The notes under the pieces are model-generated. The model ran no database searches and had not been told where the DNA came from. It saw only the letters and a list, made by a program, of their open reading frames with translations. Made by a program: the position numbers and the translations under genes. Shown here piece by piece: positions 34,492 to 44,852 of a stretch of 50,309 nt of DNA. The stretch spans positions 1-50,309 of the forward strand of contig JAYMGJ010000616.1 of the NCBI GenBank assembly GCA_037178675.1, given 5' to 3'. Position 1 is the first letter of the stretch. Each line of letters starts with the position of its first letter. The stretch is from Scleroderma bovista. Its lineage: Eukaryota > Basidiomycota > Agaricomycetes > Boletales > Sclerodermataceae.

Positions 34492-37400
34492 ATGCCTCGA
34501 CAGACAGCCACTCGCTCTACTTCTCGCAAAGTCAAGATGACTGTATTGGGGCCGAACGGCCCAAGAACGACCACAGCGGGTCTCCTGTGGATCAGACAAG
34601 ACCGATTGGACGCTGAGCGGGAGCTCGACATGCAGGCCCAACGTATGTGTTTTTGTTATATTCTCTGATAGTTATTTTCATTTTCATGCCAATAGAACGA
34701 CGTGCTGCAATTTTACCTGTAGAAGCAGCGTTGGAGGTGGGCTTTGAGCCCACCTCCCATCATGACTCCGAGTACTTGACGACTCCTTACCTCGACCACT
34801 CGGAACCGGCCCACTATGACAACGGATGGAGCAGTGAGGACAGTAACTCAAGTATTGAAGATGAAGAAGCTCCGGCTACTCCCACATCATCAAGACCATT
34901 GATCAACGTATATTCAGCGTACTCACGGCTTCAACAACGGACGCAGTAAGTTGTACTATTCACTAACTGCAATGTACGCGTTACATGGTTTACTTTAGCA
35001 CTTGCAGAGCACGTGGAGACCGCCGTAGACGTGACCTACGATATGCAAGTATGCATTCTGCGTGGGATGCACAACTTTCTTCCCTTGTTGACGCTTATCT
35101 GCTTTGGAAACACCCCCTTGCAACTGCGTCTGAGGAATCTCAGGCAAGAGTGGAGCATGATTTCCATGTCACCCGTGTAGGCGTGTTTGGTATGTTGTAT
35201 TTCTTTCTGTCGCATGCGACAATCTAAACTAACTCATGGTAGACTCGGATCCAAGGTTTGCAGTTCCCCAGCGGCACGATGAACTTGCAAATGTATCTCT
35301 TATTCGCAATGGCTTACTTGGATGCACTCCAACGTCGCCTGAGCTCGCAATCACATTCCAGTGCTTGGAACTATACCATCAATTGCGACGGCGCCAATCT
35401 TCATTCGGCATCCAGGCTTACACAAAGGTCCTCTGTGTATTGCATGGGGTGAGTGGATTTAAAATCATACGTGATCGCCACTGATTTGTATTGAGGTTAC
35501 ATATAGGCCTCACTTTCGCGATCAATTTTCCATGGCGTTCGATGTGTATCTCATGATTCTACGTGCTATCCAATGCCGCATCAACCAAGCACTTCGGCGA
35601 GACGATCCTAACTGGCGCCTACAACATTACTGCCCTGCATGCACGTTTAAGGTTTGTTTTCAACCTCCCTGCCATTGTATCTAATAGTTTTATTAGCAAC
35701 CCGGTGAACCCGTCCTTGTTCCCTCAAGCCTCAAGGCAATGGATGGCAACAACTCTGCCAAGCGGATGGATCATGCAGGTCATGCAGACTGTCGTGTATT
35801 CCCCAGTACGTACATGATCCCAAGAGCTGATGTAGACATGTTCAAAGACGATGTGCGCACGCGAGCGGGTCAGCGTGGCAATGCTGAGCACCGTGATGAT
35901 GGTGGTTGTGCTGACACATGGCAGGCCGCTAGTGCGGTGGATGAAGATACCGTCAAGGTGTTCGAACAAACTGGCATCTTCCTTGCTGCCTGTAGACATG
36001 GCATCATATTGACATGTGCAGAAATGGTGCGCAGTGGAGAGCTGTATGTGTCCGAACGTAACGTCAAGCTCATTGTCGCTGACTAGTTTTCATAGCGCCA
36101 AGTATCCCCTCGCAACAATCAGCAAACTTATTAGTGTGCATGGTAACGATCAGGCGATTGGAAGTGACATCGGGTGCAGTCTTTCTGCCACCTTAGCTGC
36201 GTGCTCGATTGCACAGATGGCGAGGGCTGCGAACGTGCAACTCGTCGTGAATGCATTTCATGGCCATGCACACAACCGTATGTGCCAACTCCAGTATCAC
36301 CCCCTTTATCTTCCTGGGACAGGTCTTGAAGACTTTGAGACCTGTGAACGTGTTTTTTCCAGCTCAAACGCCACTGCGGCCCTCATCCGTCATGCTTCTC
36401 ACTATCATTACGTCCAGTACCTCGAACTTCATTTCAGTCAATGGGACGCTGATAAGTATGCAGAGCTGAGTACGTCGCTTCTATTCGCTTGGCCTGACAG
36501 TTAATTTGGCTCCAGGTCGCTTCCTCCTTAACAACTACAAGCAGGCTCTCAGGCTCATCTCCACAAACACGGCAGAGCTCGATGCATATCGTGCACTGCA
36601 TCCGAATGAGAACCTAGACTTCGGATCATGGGCGGCAGAAGAACTCGCCTATCTGAAGGCGATTGAATCTGAACCAAAGCAAGATACACTGAGAGTGACG
36701 TATGTAGATGAATTAGAGAAGCTTGCTAAACTTGAGTATGAGTTTGTGAGGTCTGCAGTGGCGATACTAATACATTTCACAGAAATGCTCTCCAGTCGTC
36801 TCGAGACGATAACTTCCTCTCCTATAATCAGTTATCTTTTACGCCAGGGTCAGGTCTCAGTCACGTGGCCTCTGCAGCTACGAAACAAAGTCATGCAGCG
36901 CGACGTGCAGCTGAGCGCCGAGTTAGGAGCCAACAGGACAGAGTCGAGGACCTAGAGGAACAACTTGGCATCGAGCCAACAGATCGTTGGACCCCGGAGA
37001 TGCGCGAATATGTGGAGATGCGCGAATACAGTCGACATCGCCAATTTATTCGTGCAGTAGAAGAACTCGAAAACTTAGTTGTCCAGCGTCTCTTCGAACT
37101 CTCCAAGGCAAATTTAGCATCTACAGGTGTGGTTGTCTCATTATCCAATATAAATGCTAATACTCGGTAGGTTACAAGCTCCGTAAACAAATTTCTAAAG
37201 CTATTGTTTGACGGTCCGCGGCTGTGCGACATGCCCTTGAAAGGTACAACAAACTTGCTGTGAAACAAAGCCCTCCGCGACCCGTGTTGCAGTATAGTGA
37301 AGTGTTGTCATATGCAACTCTGGGTGATTTTGATCTACTTAAACACTCTCGGCATGATGTCCTAGCCAGGCCGTGGTCGAATACCATGCACCGCCAGATG

Positions 37401-37754
37401 GCAGTTAGATACTTCAAGTTGCTCAGAGCACACGAAGAAATAAACCGGCTTAATGTTGAGGTTAGGCGGCTACAAGCTTGGATAGACAATGAGACCGCAG
37501 AAATCAAGCAGATCGCGGCAGCACTTTCTACACAAAGTCCCCTGCTTAGTGCTGAACTTTGGGCTTTATTTTATCGTCAACAACGCGTCAATATTCAACA
37601 TCAACTGCGGCTACAATGTATATATGATCTCGAGGGATATTCAGGAGTGCAGCCGGTCATAGAACATGAAAGGGGAGGGGAGGACGAGGACGAGGAGGCT
37701 GAGGGAGACGAAGCACAGAGATTAGATGCCTGCATCAATGTAATGTCGCGCTAA
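34492..37754 (+). pseudogene. KDZ (Kyakuja-Dileera-Zisupton) transposase, one in-frame stop
   Basis: Ten exons sum to 2823 nt (941 codons including the stop): 34492-34642, 34696-34945, 34999-35189, 35243-35448, 35496-35651, 35697-36043, 36096-36469, 36516-36735, 36783-37126, 37171-37754. Family hallmarks in order are LDAERELDM, HYCPACTFK, a DGNNSAKR block, VNAFHGHAHNRMCQLQYHPLY, GLEDFETCERVFSSSN, LIRHASHYHYVQYLELHFSQWD, FLLNNYKQAL and, near the end, GYKLRKQISKAI and HEEINRLNVEVRRL. The acidic tail is normal. A TGA at 37209-37211 (codon 760) interrupts an otherwise open frame; no intron can remove it because no AG follows in range. Truncation would delete the C-terminal 180 residues. A CGA-to-TGA change would explain it. 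Confidence 0.88.
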
Positions 37755-38499
37755 TCAGTGGACTGTAATCCGTAGTCACTCCAATCGAGTCGATGTGAGA
37801 CCACAACGTTGTATAAAAATTAAAGTGGATGAGGACATGCCCTATGCCACATTATTCTGACATGTGGAGTTGTATCAATCATATTGTATATTCAACGGTA
37901 GCTCTGAAGGTCTGTTCCCGGCTGCTGCAGTTCATACGCATGTCTTGGGCAGTCAGGAAAAATATTTGAGTTAAGAGACATACGAGGTTGACTCACCCAT
38001 AATGTGACACCGATCGTTCTAATAGTGAGCATGTGCCAAATATTATATTGCTGTCGCAACATTATGATACTATGGCTCAGCGGTGTCACTCAGTCACCCG
38101 GCAGTGGCCTTGTTCGTGTTCTATCACAGTCAACTCGGATGTTTCCATGATTCACCTGGTAAGATGCTTCAACTCTTAGTCGCACCTACAACGTCACACT
38201 ACCGCTGCATTGGTTGAACAACCAAACACCTTTTCCCTCTTCGAACGTATCACAACCTTCAAAGTACTCAACTCATTCAACGCAGCGGCAGTGATTAGCT
38301 GCGCCGCTCACTGATCTAACCATGTCGATGAGTAAACGGTTCAATCTACACAAGTGATTTGTTTGACTCCAGTGCTTCAGGAGCTTTAGCACATCAAGGT
38401 CTAATGATCTTAATTTCGTGTAGTGATACATTGAACTTTAAAAGAACAGTCCCAAGTAGATGAACCACACCGCATCCGTCTTGCATACCAACCTCTAGT
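37755..38499. other. Non-coding spacer inside the KDZ element
   Basis: Between the transposase and the first companion gene. No coding frame is recognised; it presumably holds the terminator of one gene and the promoter of the next. Confidence 0.45.
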
Positions 38500-39658
38500 A
38501 TGTCCCAGTTCGTGTTACTCCCATCTAAACGTGCAAAGCACAGATTGCCGCGACCTTTCGACAAGCTCTATTACTTGGACCTTGCCCTTCCGAGTGATGA
38601 TGACGCGGAAGTAGTAAGTCGACTTGCTTCAAACACATCTGGCGTTGACTGACTCCCCCACCTAGCACGATTACTTCAACATTCAATTCCATGCGACGTT
38701 CGAGTTCCATCCTGGTGTCAAGACATCACAAGAAGAAAATGGCAACAAGAACTTGTTCATCAGATCGCCAACCATCGCGCTCGTCAGCACCACTTCGCAC
38801 CCCGCTGACAGAGAAGTCCAGATGATGATGAAAGGTTTTAGTGACGTTCTACTCGATCGTACACTACCAGGGATCCGGCATCAGCGCTTTGCTCGCTGTT
38901 GGGACCGTATTAACTATCCACTCGGTGAGTACATTCTGTGCTAGTTCATTAGTGCTGAGCTCATCTGTCAACGCTGCGCTCAAGGTTTAACCCCTCACAT
39001 TGGTACGTGTATCAAGATAATACATGTTTCGTTTAACAAACTTGCCAGCAGATAGAGAAGTACAACAGTCCCGTGGCGTGTCTGTCACACAGTCAGAAGG
39101 TTTGCCGGACCACTCGAACCCTGTAACCCAGGACCCCAAATCCAGCGGTAAGTAAACTAAAAAAAAGCTAGATTACTGGCTAATTATAATCACACTCTGT
39201 AGCTCCGTCATCACCATCATCATTAGCTGGAGATCACTTCGAAGAAGAGCAAGGTATAATTTTAACCTGTTCCATCAGTCCAATTACTAATGCGCCCAAT
39301 TATTTGGAAAGAAGATCCGTACAAAATCGGAGAGCTGATGAACCGTGCATTCGAATTTTTCTGCCTGCCACGAGGCGTCCTCCGCGAACTGGAGTGGTGT
39401 ATCTATCAAGTGCCTGGGTTTGAAAGGGCTCGTTGGGATGACGTGTTGCACTCTAATTATGTCCCTGAGGACCTTAGGCCAATCGTTCTCGCGCGGATGG
39501 ATGAAGTGGAGCGATACATCTCCCACGCAAATGGTATGTAGTATCATGCAACTCTAACTTTGTTACTAGCCTAACATTTTTGATGGTGCTTCTGGTTGCT
39601 ATCAGCTTTCGAAAGTGTGCAATCCGAGCATGCCCTTGTCAACCCGCTGACAGATTAA
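38500..39658 (+). CDS. KDZ companion gene 1, unknown protein of 270 aa
   Basis: Not recognised. Seven exons with clean splice sites sum to 813 nt: 38500-38613, 38666-38924, 38985-39002, 39052-39147, 39203-39253, 39312-39533, 39606-39658. ATG 38500 starts MSQFVLLPSKRAKHRLPRPFDK, a basic N-terminus. Residues of about 39-125 look like a compact beta-rich segment (HDYFNIQFHATFEFHPG...IALVSTTSHPADREVQMMM). A Ser/Pro-rich, probably disordered linker follows. The C-terminal 90 residues are helical (KIGELMNRAFEFFCLPRGVLRELEWC..). No zinc finger, membrane segment or nuclease motif is visible. The open frame across seven exons shows it has been under selection, so it may help mobilisation or silencing evasion; that is inference. 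Confidence 0.7.
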
Positions 39659-39820
39659 ATTGGATTCCAGAGCGTCATTACAATGTTTTTCATTTCATTT
39701 CAACTCCTTGGTACTTACCAATTGGAATGTGGCATGTATTTTTTTTATTCCTTAGAAATAAAAGTGCCTCTTCACTCTGGGAGGCTTCACAGTACCCCCC
39801 CTCCCCTTGCTCGTTGACCC

Positions 39821-41241
39821 ATGGTTAAAACCACTTCCCCAAAAATCAAAAAAATCCGGCCTCGACTCACAGATGAACAGAAGAACACCAGAAGAGAAAA
39901 ATTCATTGCATTGACGAATGACATTGAGCAAGCACGCACCGTGTATTCAAACAAGATCGAGAATATTTCCAAGAAACACGGACGGTATGTGTTCCAAAGT
40001 GTTACATGGACTTTAATATACACTGTTATTAGGTCTGAGCGCTGGACTTCTCGCCAGCTATTCATCAGTACACGTGCTCGTCGTCGACCCACTGCATGGA
40101 ATGGCTTCGTTCGTGAGCGCTTGAACGACATAAATGAAAGTAAGTTGATGGATTTTCCTAAGCTTCTTCTGCGGCTCACATGCGAGTATTTTAGAGCTGT
40201 CAAAAGGCTTGCGCTGGAAACTTACTGAATTTATAGCCGCATACCGGGAGACCCTTCAGCATGACTTCGCACAGCTTACGGAGGCGCACAAATCTAACTA
40301 CGTCACCCAACTTATACAGGAAAGTGGCCGGAGGCAGGCGATCGTTCGTGACCAACCAAAGGCCGTGCAACGTAAGATGTCCACAGCATTTGAAACAATG
40401 GACAAAGAGGTGTGTTTCATTCGGTGTCGCTAATCTACTACCTAGCTTACTTGACTACAGTGGACCTCTTTGTGCGCAAGCCTCGGAATTGAAGGGTTCT
40501 ATATTGCGGTTCGTGGGGGGGTGGAGGACCTCAGCGCACCCAAAATCTTCTTCTCTCCGAAGGGCGACAAATTTGTCCGCTCAGTGTTGGATCTTGAACC
40601 TCGCCGCTTGGCTCTTAAATTCGAATCTTTTGTCGTCTCAGGCCTTGGTAATTATTTTAAAGTTTCTGCAAAATTGTTTGATTCATTCTTCATCAGCTGA
40701 CGGAATTGACTCTCCTGCGCAGCGTGAGTCCCGTCCACTGAACAAGTTGATCAGCGACTGTCGCAGCACTATTCAGAAAGGTTTAGGTAAGCACCATCTC
40801 TACTGTTCAAATTACTGAATAGACTTCTATCCAATGTTTCTAGATGACGTTTTGCGCGACAATGGTATCGCCAGGGCTGTATGCATGAACTACGGCAACT
40901 ACGAACGCAAGATCGTTGAACGTTTTGGCATGGAGCTCATTGGTTGGCCCAATGACCTCCTACCTATCTGCAACCCTGCACAGCTTGGTGGACGTGACCG
41001 AGTACAAAAGCTACTTAACGCATTAACTACTAAGGTCTGTCACTGGAAGAAACTTAGTGAAGAAGACATGGAAAGGAGGATTATCCTGAATAACGAGCGC
41101 CACGCTCGGGGGGAACAGGTCTACAAGCCACGCAAGAGCACTTCGCAGGGGACCAAGAAAAGTGCTGCAACTGTCCCCTCTGATGCCGGTGACAATGACA
41201 ACAACAGTGATGGTGATGACGAGGGCGAAAGCACGGCATAA
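39821..41241 (+). CDS. KDZ companion gene 2, HMG-box-like protein of 386 aa
   Basis: Six exons sum to 1161 nt: 39821-39984, 40033-40139, 40195-40409, 40461-40647, 40697-40786, 40844-41241. ATG 39821 gives MVKTTSPKIKKIRPRL, basic, then a coiled-coil-like helix. Residues of about 65-140 (RRRPTAWNGFVRERLNDINE ... AHKSNYVTQL) have the spacing of a divergent HMG box, a DNA-bending fold. A conserved-looking domain follows (LGIEGFYIAVRGGVEDLSAP, then FVRSVLDLEPRRLALKFESF). The C-terminal part has AVCMNYGNYERKIVERFGMELIGWP and an acidic tail. Proteins of this architecture are, to my recollection, repeated widely in Agaricomycete genomes. The function is unknown; DNA binding is inferred from the HMG-like segment only. 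Confidence 0.72.
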
Positions 41242-41783
41242 TCATGTCAACATCCTTTCATTTCATTCTATGACTAGTAACTACCATCAAGCTTGGTATA
41301 CGTTATATTTGATAATTGTCCAATCCTCTTTGGTCCATCTCGATGAGCACCCAACCATTGTTGATAACGTTACACTCGCCCTCTCAATAAAAGCTGCCAG
41401 TGTCCAACTATTGGGACTCGATGTAACCTTGCTCCAGCACTGGGGTCCTTCAATCCACGACTGCTGGTCAGCACACGGTGGCGGCTAGAACACGTCGATC
41501 GGAGCGTGTCCACTGAACCAAGATTCAATGTATGCTGAATGTACGTTTACCAGCGCTCTCGAAGGCACGGGAGTAGGGCGTAGTGCAAACTTTATCAACA
41601 TCATTCTTCCTTCACGTATTATCCTCGCAGCTCCAGCGGCTGTTGCTGTGTCAGACAATCCTTTTAGAAAACATAATTATATTCTTAGTAGAGTGCTGCG
41701 TGCGGATGCGGAATGTATGTTTACCGGCGCTCTTGGAAGCACGGAAGCAACGGTCGTCGTCATGTCTGGCAGTCGTTTCCGAT
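41242..41783. other. Non-coding stretch with a diverged 34-bp direct repeat
   Basis: 41537-41570 and 41711-41744 are direct repeats matching at 29 of 34 positions; all five differences are transitions. No gene is seen. Confidence 0.5.
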
Positions 41784-41871
41784 GATATCCGGGTATTTCA
41801 AAAGGATCTTGTGAGTTTGGCGATAGTATTGGCGATAGTTCATCAGCGAAGAGTACACGCTGAGAACAAAG
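41784..41871. repeat. Short direct duplication, copy 1 (copy 2 at 42322-42406)
   Basis: GATATCCGGGTATTTCAAA... here resembles GATATCTGGGTATTTCAAA... at 42322-42406, in the same orientation. The second copy belongs to the right inverted repeat, so this one is an extra duplicate. The captured gene fragment lies between them. Confidence 0.6.
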
Positions 41872-41889
41872 TCGGTTTCTCCAGAGGAG

Positions 41890-42202
41890 GCGAATGAGAC
41901 GGTCTTCGAAGTCACGTGCAATGGGGACGATGGTGTCCAGGGAATCCGACCACACCACGAGGACGCGCTCGTCACGCTGGGGGAATGTCGAGCGAGTGCG
42001 CTGGATGGAGGAGAACGAGCACTCACGATGAAGGCGGCATTCTGCTCCTTTTCTGCCTGAGGAAGGAGGACCATGGTGTCTAGAACCTGTATGCGGGTAT
42101 CTGCGTCGACATAGATGCAGTCTATCTTTTCGTCGGACGGGCATTCCGCGAGTGCCACATGCACGGCAGCACTGCGAATTTTGACGGCTACGAGGGGGTT
42201 GT
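41890..42202 (-). pseudogene. Captured gene fragment, probable N-terminal part of a fungal glycosyltransferase-like gene
   Basis: On the minus strand two exon pieces are separated by a normal 50-nt intron (41977-42026, GTGAGT...CCCCAG). The upstream piece (42202 to 42027) reads VAVKIRSAAVHVALAECP, IDCIYVDADTRIQVLDTMVLLPQAEKEQNAAFI. The downstream piece (from 41976) reads RDERVLVVWSDSLDTIVP...FEDRLIRLLW. From memory, this matches the N-terminal domain of a large family-2 glycosyltransferase found in Agaricomycetes, but this could not be checked. Both ends stop abruptly, on one side exactly where the right inverted repeat begins. The retained intron shows capture at the DNA level rather than through a spliced RNA. 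Confidence 0.6.
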
Positions 42203-43957
42203 CCGCTCAATAAACCATTTAATATTACCGCCACTAGTCCTGCGAGTAAACATAATTATGGGTGGAATCTTGCAGAGCTTGGCAGGGATTACAGGGGCTT
42301 TTCTTTGCTGCCTGACAACGTGATATCTGGGTATTTCAAATGAATATTGTGTTTCGCGATAGTATTGCCGATCGTTCGTCAGCGATGAGTATGCACTGAG
42401 TACAAGGCCATACCTAGTTTTCGTGTGCTCGAGGCTAACAAGCACGTTTTTGAAAAAGCTTTTCAGTTTGCGAAATTCGGGAGACGGCGGGTCGAGCCTC
42501 AGCGTGCGAACGTCGCTTTTTTCCCCCAAGACGTCGAGCGGTCGACTTCGGCAGCGACCGAATCACCGTTAATCTTGAATCTCCATGAGGTGTGCCTTGT
42601 TCTGGCCGAGACCGATCTGACGGATCTGGGTGTGTACGAGGACACGGACGACGGTGCAGTATTTGCAGATATGCTCAAGTGAGCGTGCAATCTTCCTGGT
42701 ACCTGGTAAGAGCACGATCAGTCACGATCTCCACTACAAAAAAGCAAGCGACCCACATGCACGTTATAAGCAGTTGGTTGTATGCTGGGAGAACGCTCTG
42801 GATTCTGATTAGTATATGCAGATACAGTCGTAAGAGGCGTCCTATAACTCTATCATAATGTCAGTTGACGCTGCTACTCGACAAGGTTCGAAACGGTTCG
42901 AAATACTCACCACCGTTATCAACAGAGGGCTCCATCTCCACCCCCAACGGCACCTCGGGTAAGGTTGTAGCACATCGCTCTGTGGGGAAAAAAAATGAGG
43001 ACACTCGGTGAAGACAGCGAAAGGGCGTACACTGCGCCAAGGTGTCGAGCCCGTCTGATTCAATCGGTTGTCGTAAACCAGTCCCCCCGGTTAGAATTGT
43101 CCCAGCACGGCGAGATGCGTCTGATGGTCCTAGAAAACAGTCAATGTCGACGCTGCTACTACCGACTTCACCTTGGTATCCATTTCACGCGGTCGCATGT
43201 CATCTGTTGCCTGCGTCGATTCTTGGATCTAAATGTTGCCTGTGGAGGCATTGAGAAGCAGAGGAGAAACGAGGACAGCGGGGGGAGGGTCGGGGAGGAC
43301 AGCGAGGAGGACAGCGAGGACAACGGGGAGGACAGGAGAGCAACGAGGAAGCCAGGAGGCGATAAGGAGCTTAGTAAGCTGACACATGTTGATTTGCACA
43401 GCCCAGTCAACAAATTAATATTACACAAATGAAACGCGTCGAAAACATCACGTGCCGATCAACCGTCGCGCCATACTGATAGGATCACGTGTCGATCAAC
43501 CGGAAGTGGTCGGAACGTTCTTCCGACAATTGCCCCGTACTGGGTCTTAGTTATTACACTTTTTGTCACTAATCATTACAAGGAAACTACATAGATAGCA
43601 TGGTAATTCAATGTAGTGAAAGAACAGAAAAAACCGCAAGAAAAATGAGCGAGAAATGACGAAGTTGCGTGCTCGCTGTGTGTGACGATGAGCAAAGTGT
43701 CGGCATCGTGGGAAACGATGGCGGCGCGACCGGAATAACGCACTGTCTGGTCCGAGTTGTGCTGACATAACCTTATCTACACTATCTACTATCTAATCAA
43801 CTATCTAATGGGACTTGTTTTTCGCCCTGCCCAAGTCACTGCTGAGTGCTGTAGTAATCGCTGAAGTCGGCTGTAGTAGGTCTTTCTCTCTAATTAGTAA
43901 GGGGACAGCGGTACAGTCCCGTCACTAACAGGTGACATAAGCGGTGCCATATAGGTG
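42203..43957 (-). repeat. Right terminal inverted repeat of the KDZ element
   Basis: Reverse complement of 32146-34419 without the 527-bp insertion (1755 bp here against about 1747). Inner portions differ in many positions and outer portions hardly at all. Confidence 0.9.
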
Positions 43958-44298
43958 CAAAGGGCTACACTCTAAATGGCTGGACTATGATCAGCCCATG
44001 GCTTGGCTTATCCATCGACGAGCATTAAGTCTACAGCAATTGCACCTGAAAGTAAACGGATCCCATCACGTTAAAAATGCTCACCAAGGTGCTATTTCGG
44101 CGTATGCACTTTTGAAAGAGAACTGTATTTTGGAGTTGGATGGTTTTTCGTCAATGGACTTCCCTATGGCGGAGAATTCTTCGTCAAGAGGGGTAAGTTC
44201 ATTTCATTTAACAACTCAACGCATTTGGATTTAGCATTCACAGGGGCTAACAACGCTTCTGAACGAGATCGCCGCAGCCCACTTAATTGGAGATGATG
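43958..44298 (+). pseudogene. F-box protein gene, unit 1, 3' part beyond the transposon
   Basis: The sequence resumes with GLHSKWLDYDQPMAWLIHRRAL, matching unit 2 from about 47716, and goes on through KENCILELDGFSS to LAFTGANNASERDRRS. A short deletion near 44228, compared with unit 2, shifts the frame before the last segment. The piece cannot be translated as part of the gene because 11.8 kb separate it from the 5' part. Confidence 0.8.
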
Positions 44299-44852
44299 CC
44301 AGCCATCTTAGCTGCGGGGGCTCTCTGTGGTAGTTCCCATTCTTGTGACATGATGACCTTGACAGTTTGTACCACTCGCAATTTTAAAATCCTTTTCGGA
44401 CGTCTCAAAACCTCGTCCTTTTGCTTTACATTTCACGTAAGTGTATTTGTTTCTGCAGCTGTATTTGTATACCTCCCGATTCGTCCCTATGTGTCCCGTT
44501 CCTTCCTTGGGTGCATTAAGGTGCATTAACTCGTCAGAGCACCATAATTGACCACACATGCGTAACGTTACACTCCTACGGCCTTATGGCACCGCGTCTT
44601 AGTACTTCTGTTTTCTCGTATAGAAATTTAAAATTCTCTTTCTCCTTACTGCTACATACTATCATTGGACCAATTTGGCTTACTTGCCTGCGCAAGGATG
44701 TATCAGAAGGATCTCGAAAAACTGTTCGTTGAATAGCATATATGATTACGAATTTCATTGCATGCATTGTACAAAGACTGACGGTCCTTGTGTTGTACAA
44801 AGGTAAACGTGGTGATGCATTGTCCGCTTGGCATTGTACAAGTCCTTGATTC
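44299..44852. other. Spacer between unit 1 and unit 2 with dispersed repeat copy 2
   Basis: Holds the F-box downstream region and, at 44574-44650, the second copy of the repeat at 1051-1137. Positions of about 44700-44850 resemble 48345-48510, the equivalent spacer of the next unit. Confidence 0.6.
44574..44650 (+). repeat. Dispersed repeat, copy 2
   Basis: Same order of motifs as 1051-1137: TCCTACGGCC, GGCACCGCGTCTTAG, then TTTAAAATTCTCTTTCTC. Confidence 0.6.

Larger units (their letters stand above)
32146..43957. mobile_element. KDZ-superfamily DNA transposon, 11.8 kb, inserted in an F-box gene
   Basis: Terminal inverted repeats bound the element: the tip CACCTATATGGCACCGC at 32146 is matched exactly by its reverse complement ending at 43957. 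The repeats extend to 34419 on the left and 42203 on the right, about 1.75 kb each once a 527-bp insertion in the left one is discounted. Inside, all on the plus strand, are a KDZ transposase (34492-37754) and two further multi-exon genes (38500-39658 and 39821-41241), followed by a captured gene fragment (minus, 41890-42202). KDZ elements are known from fungi (Agaricomycetes especially) and some carry TET/JBP genes; no such dioxygenase is evident here. No target duplication is seen at the ends. Confidence 0.88.

Noticed and set aside
32146..43957. TET/JBP dioxygenase gene expected in some KDZ elements
   Set aside because: Neither companion gene shows the HxD...H iron-binding pattern or other TET/JBP features.
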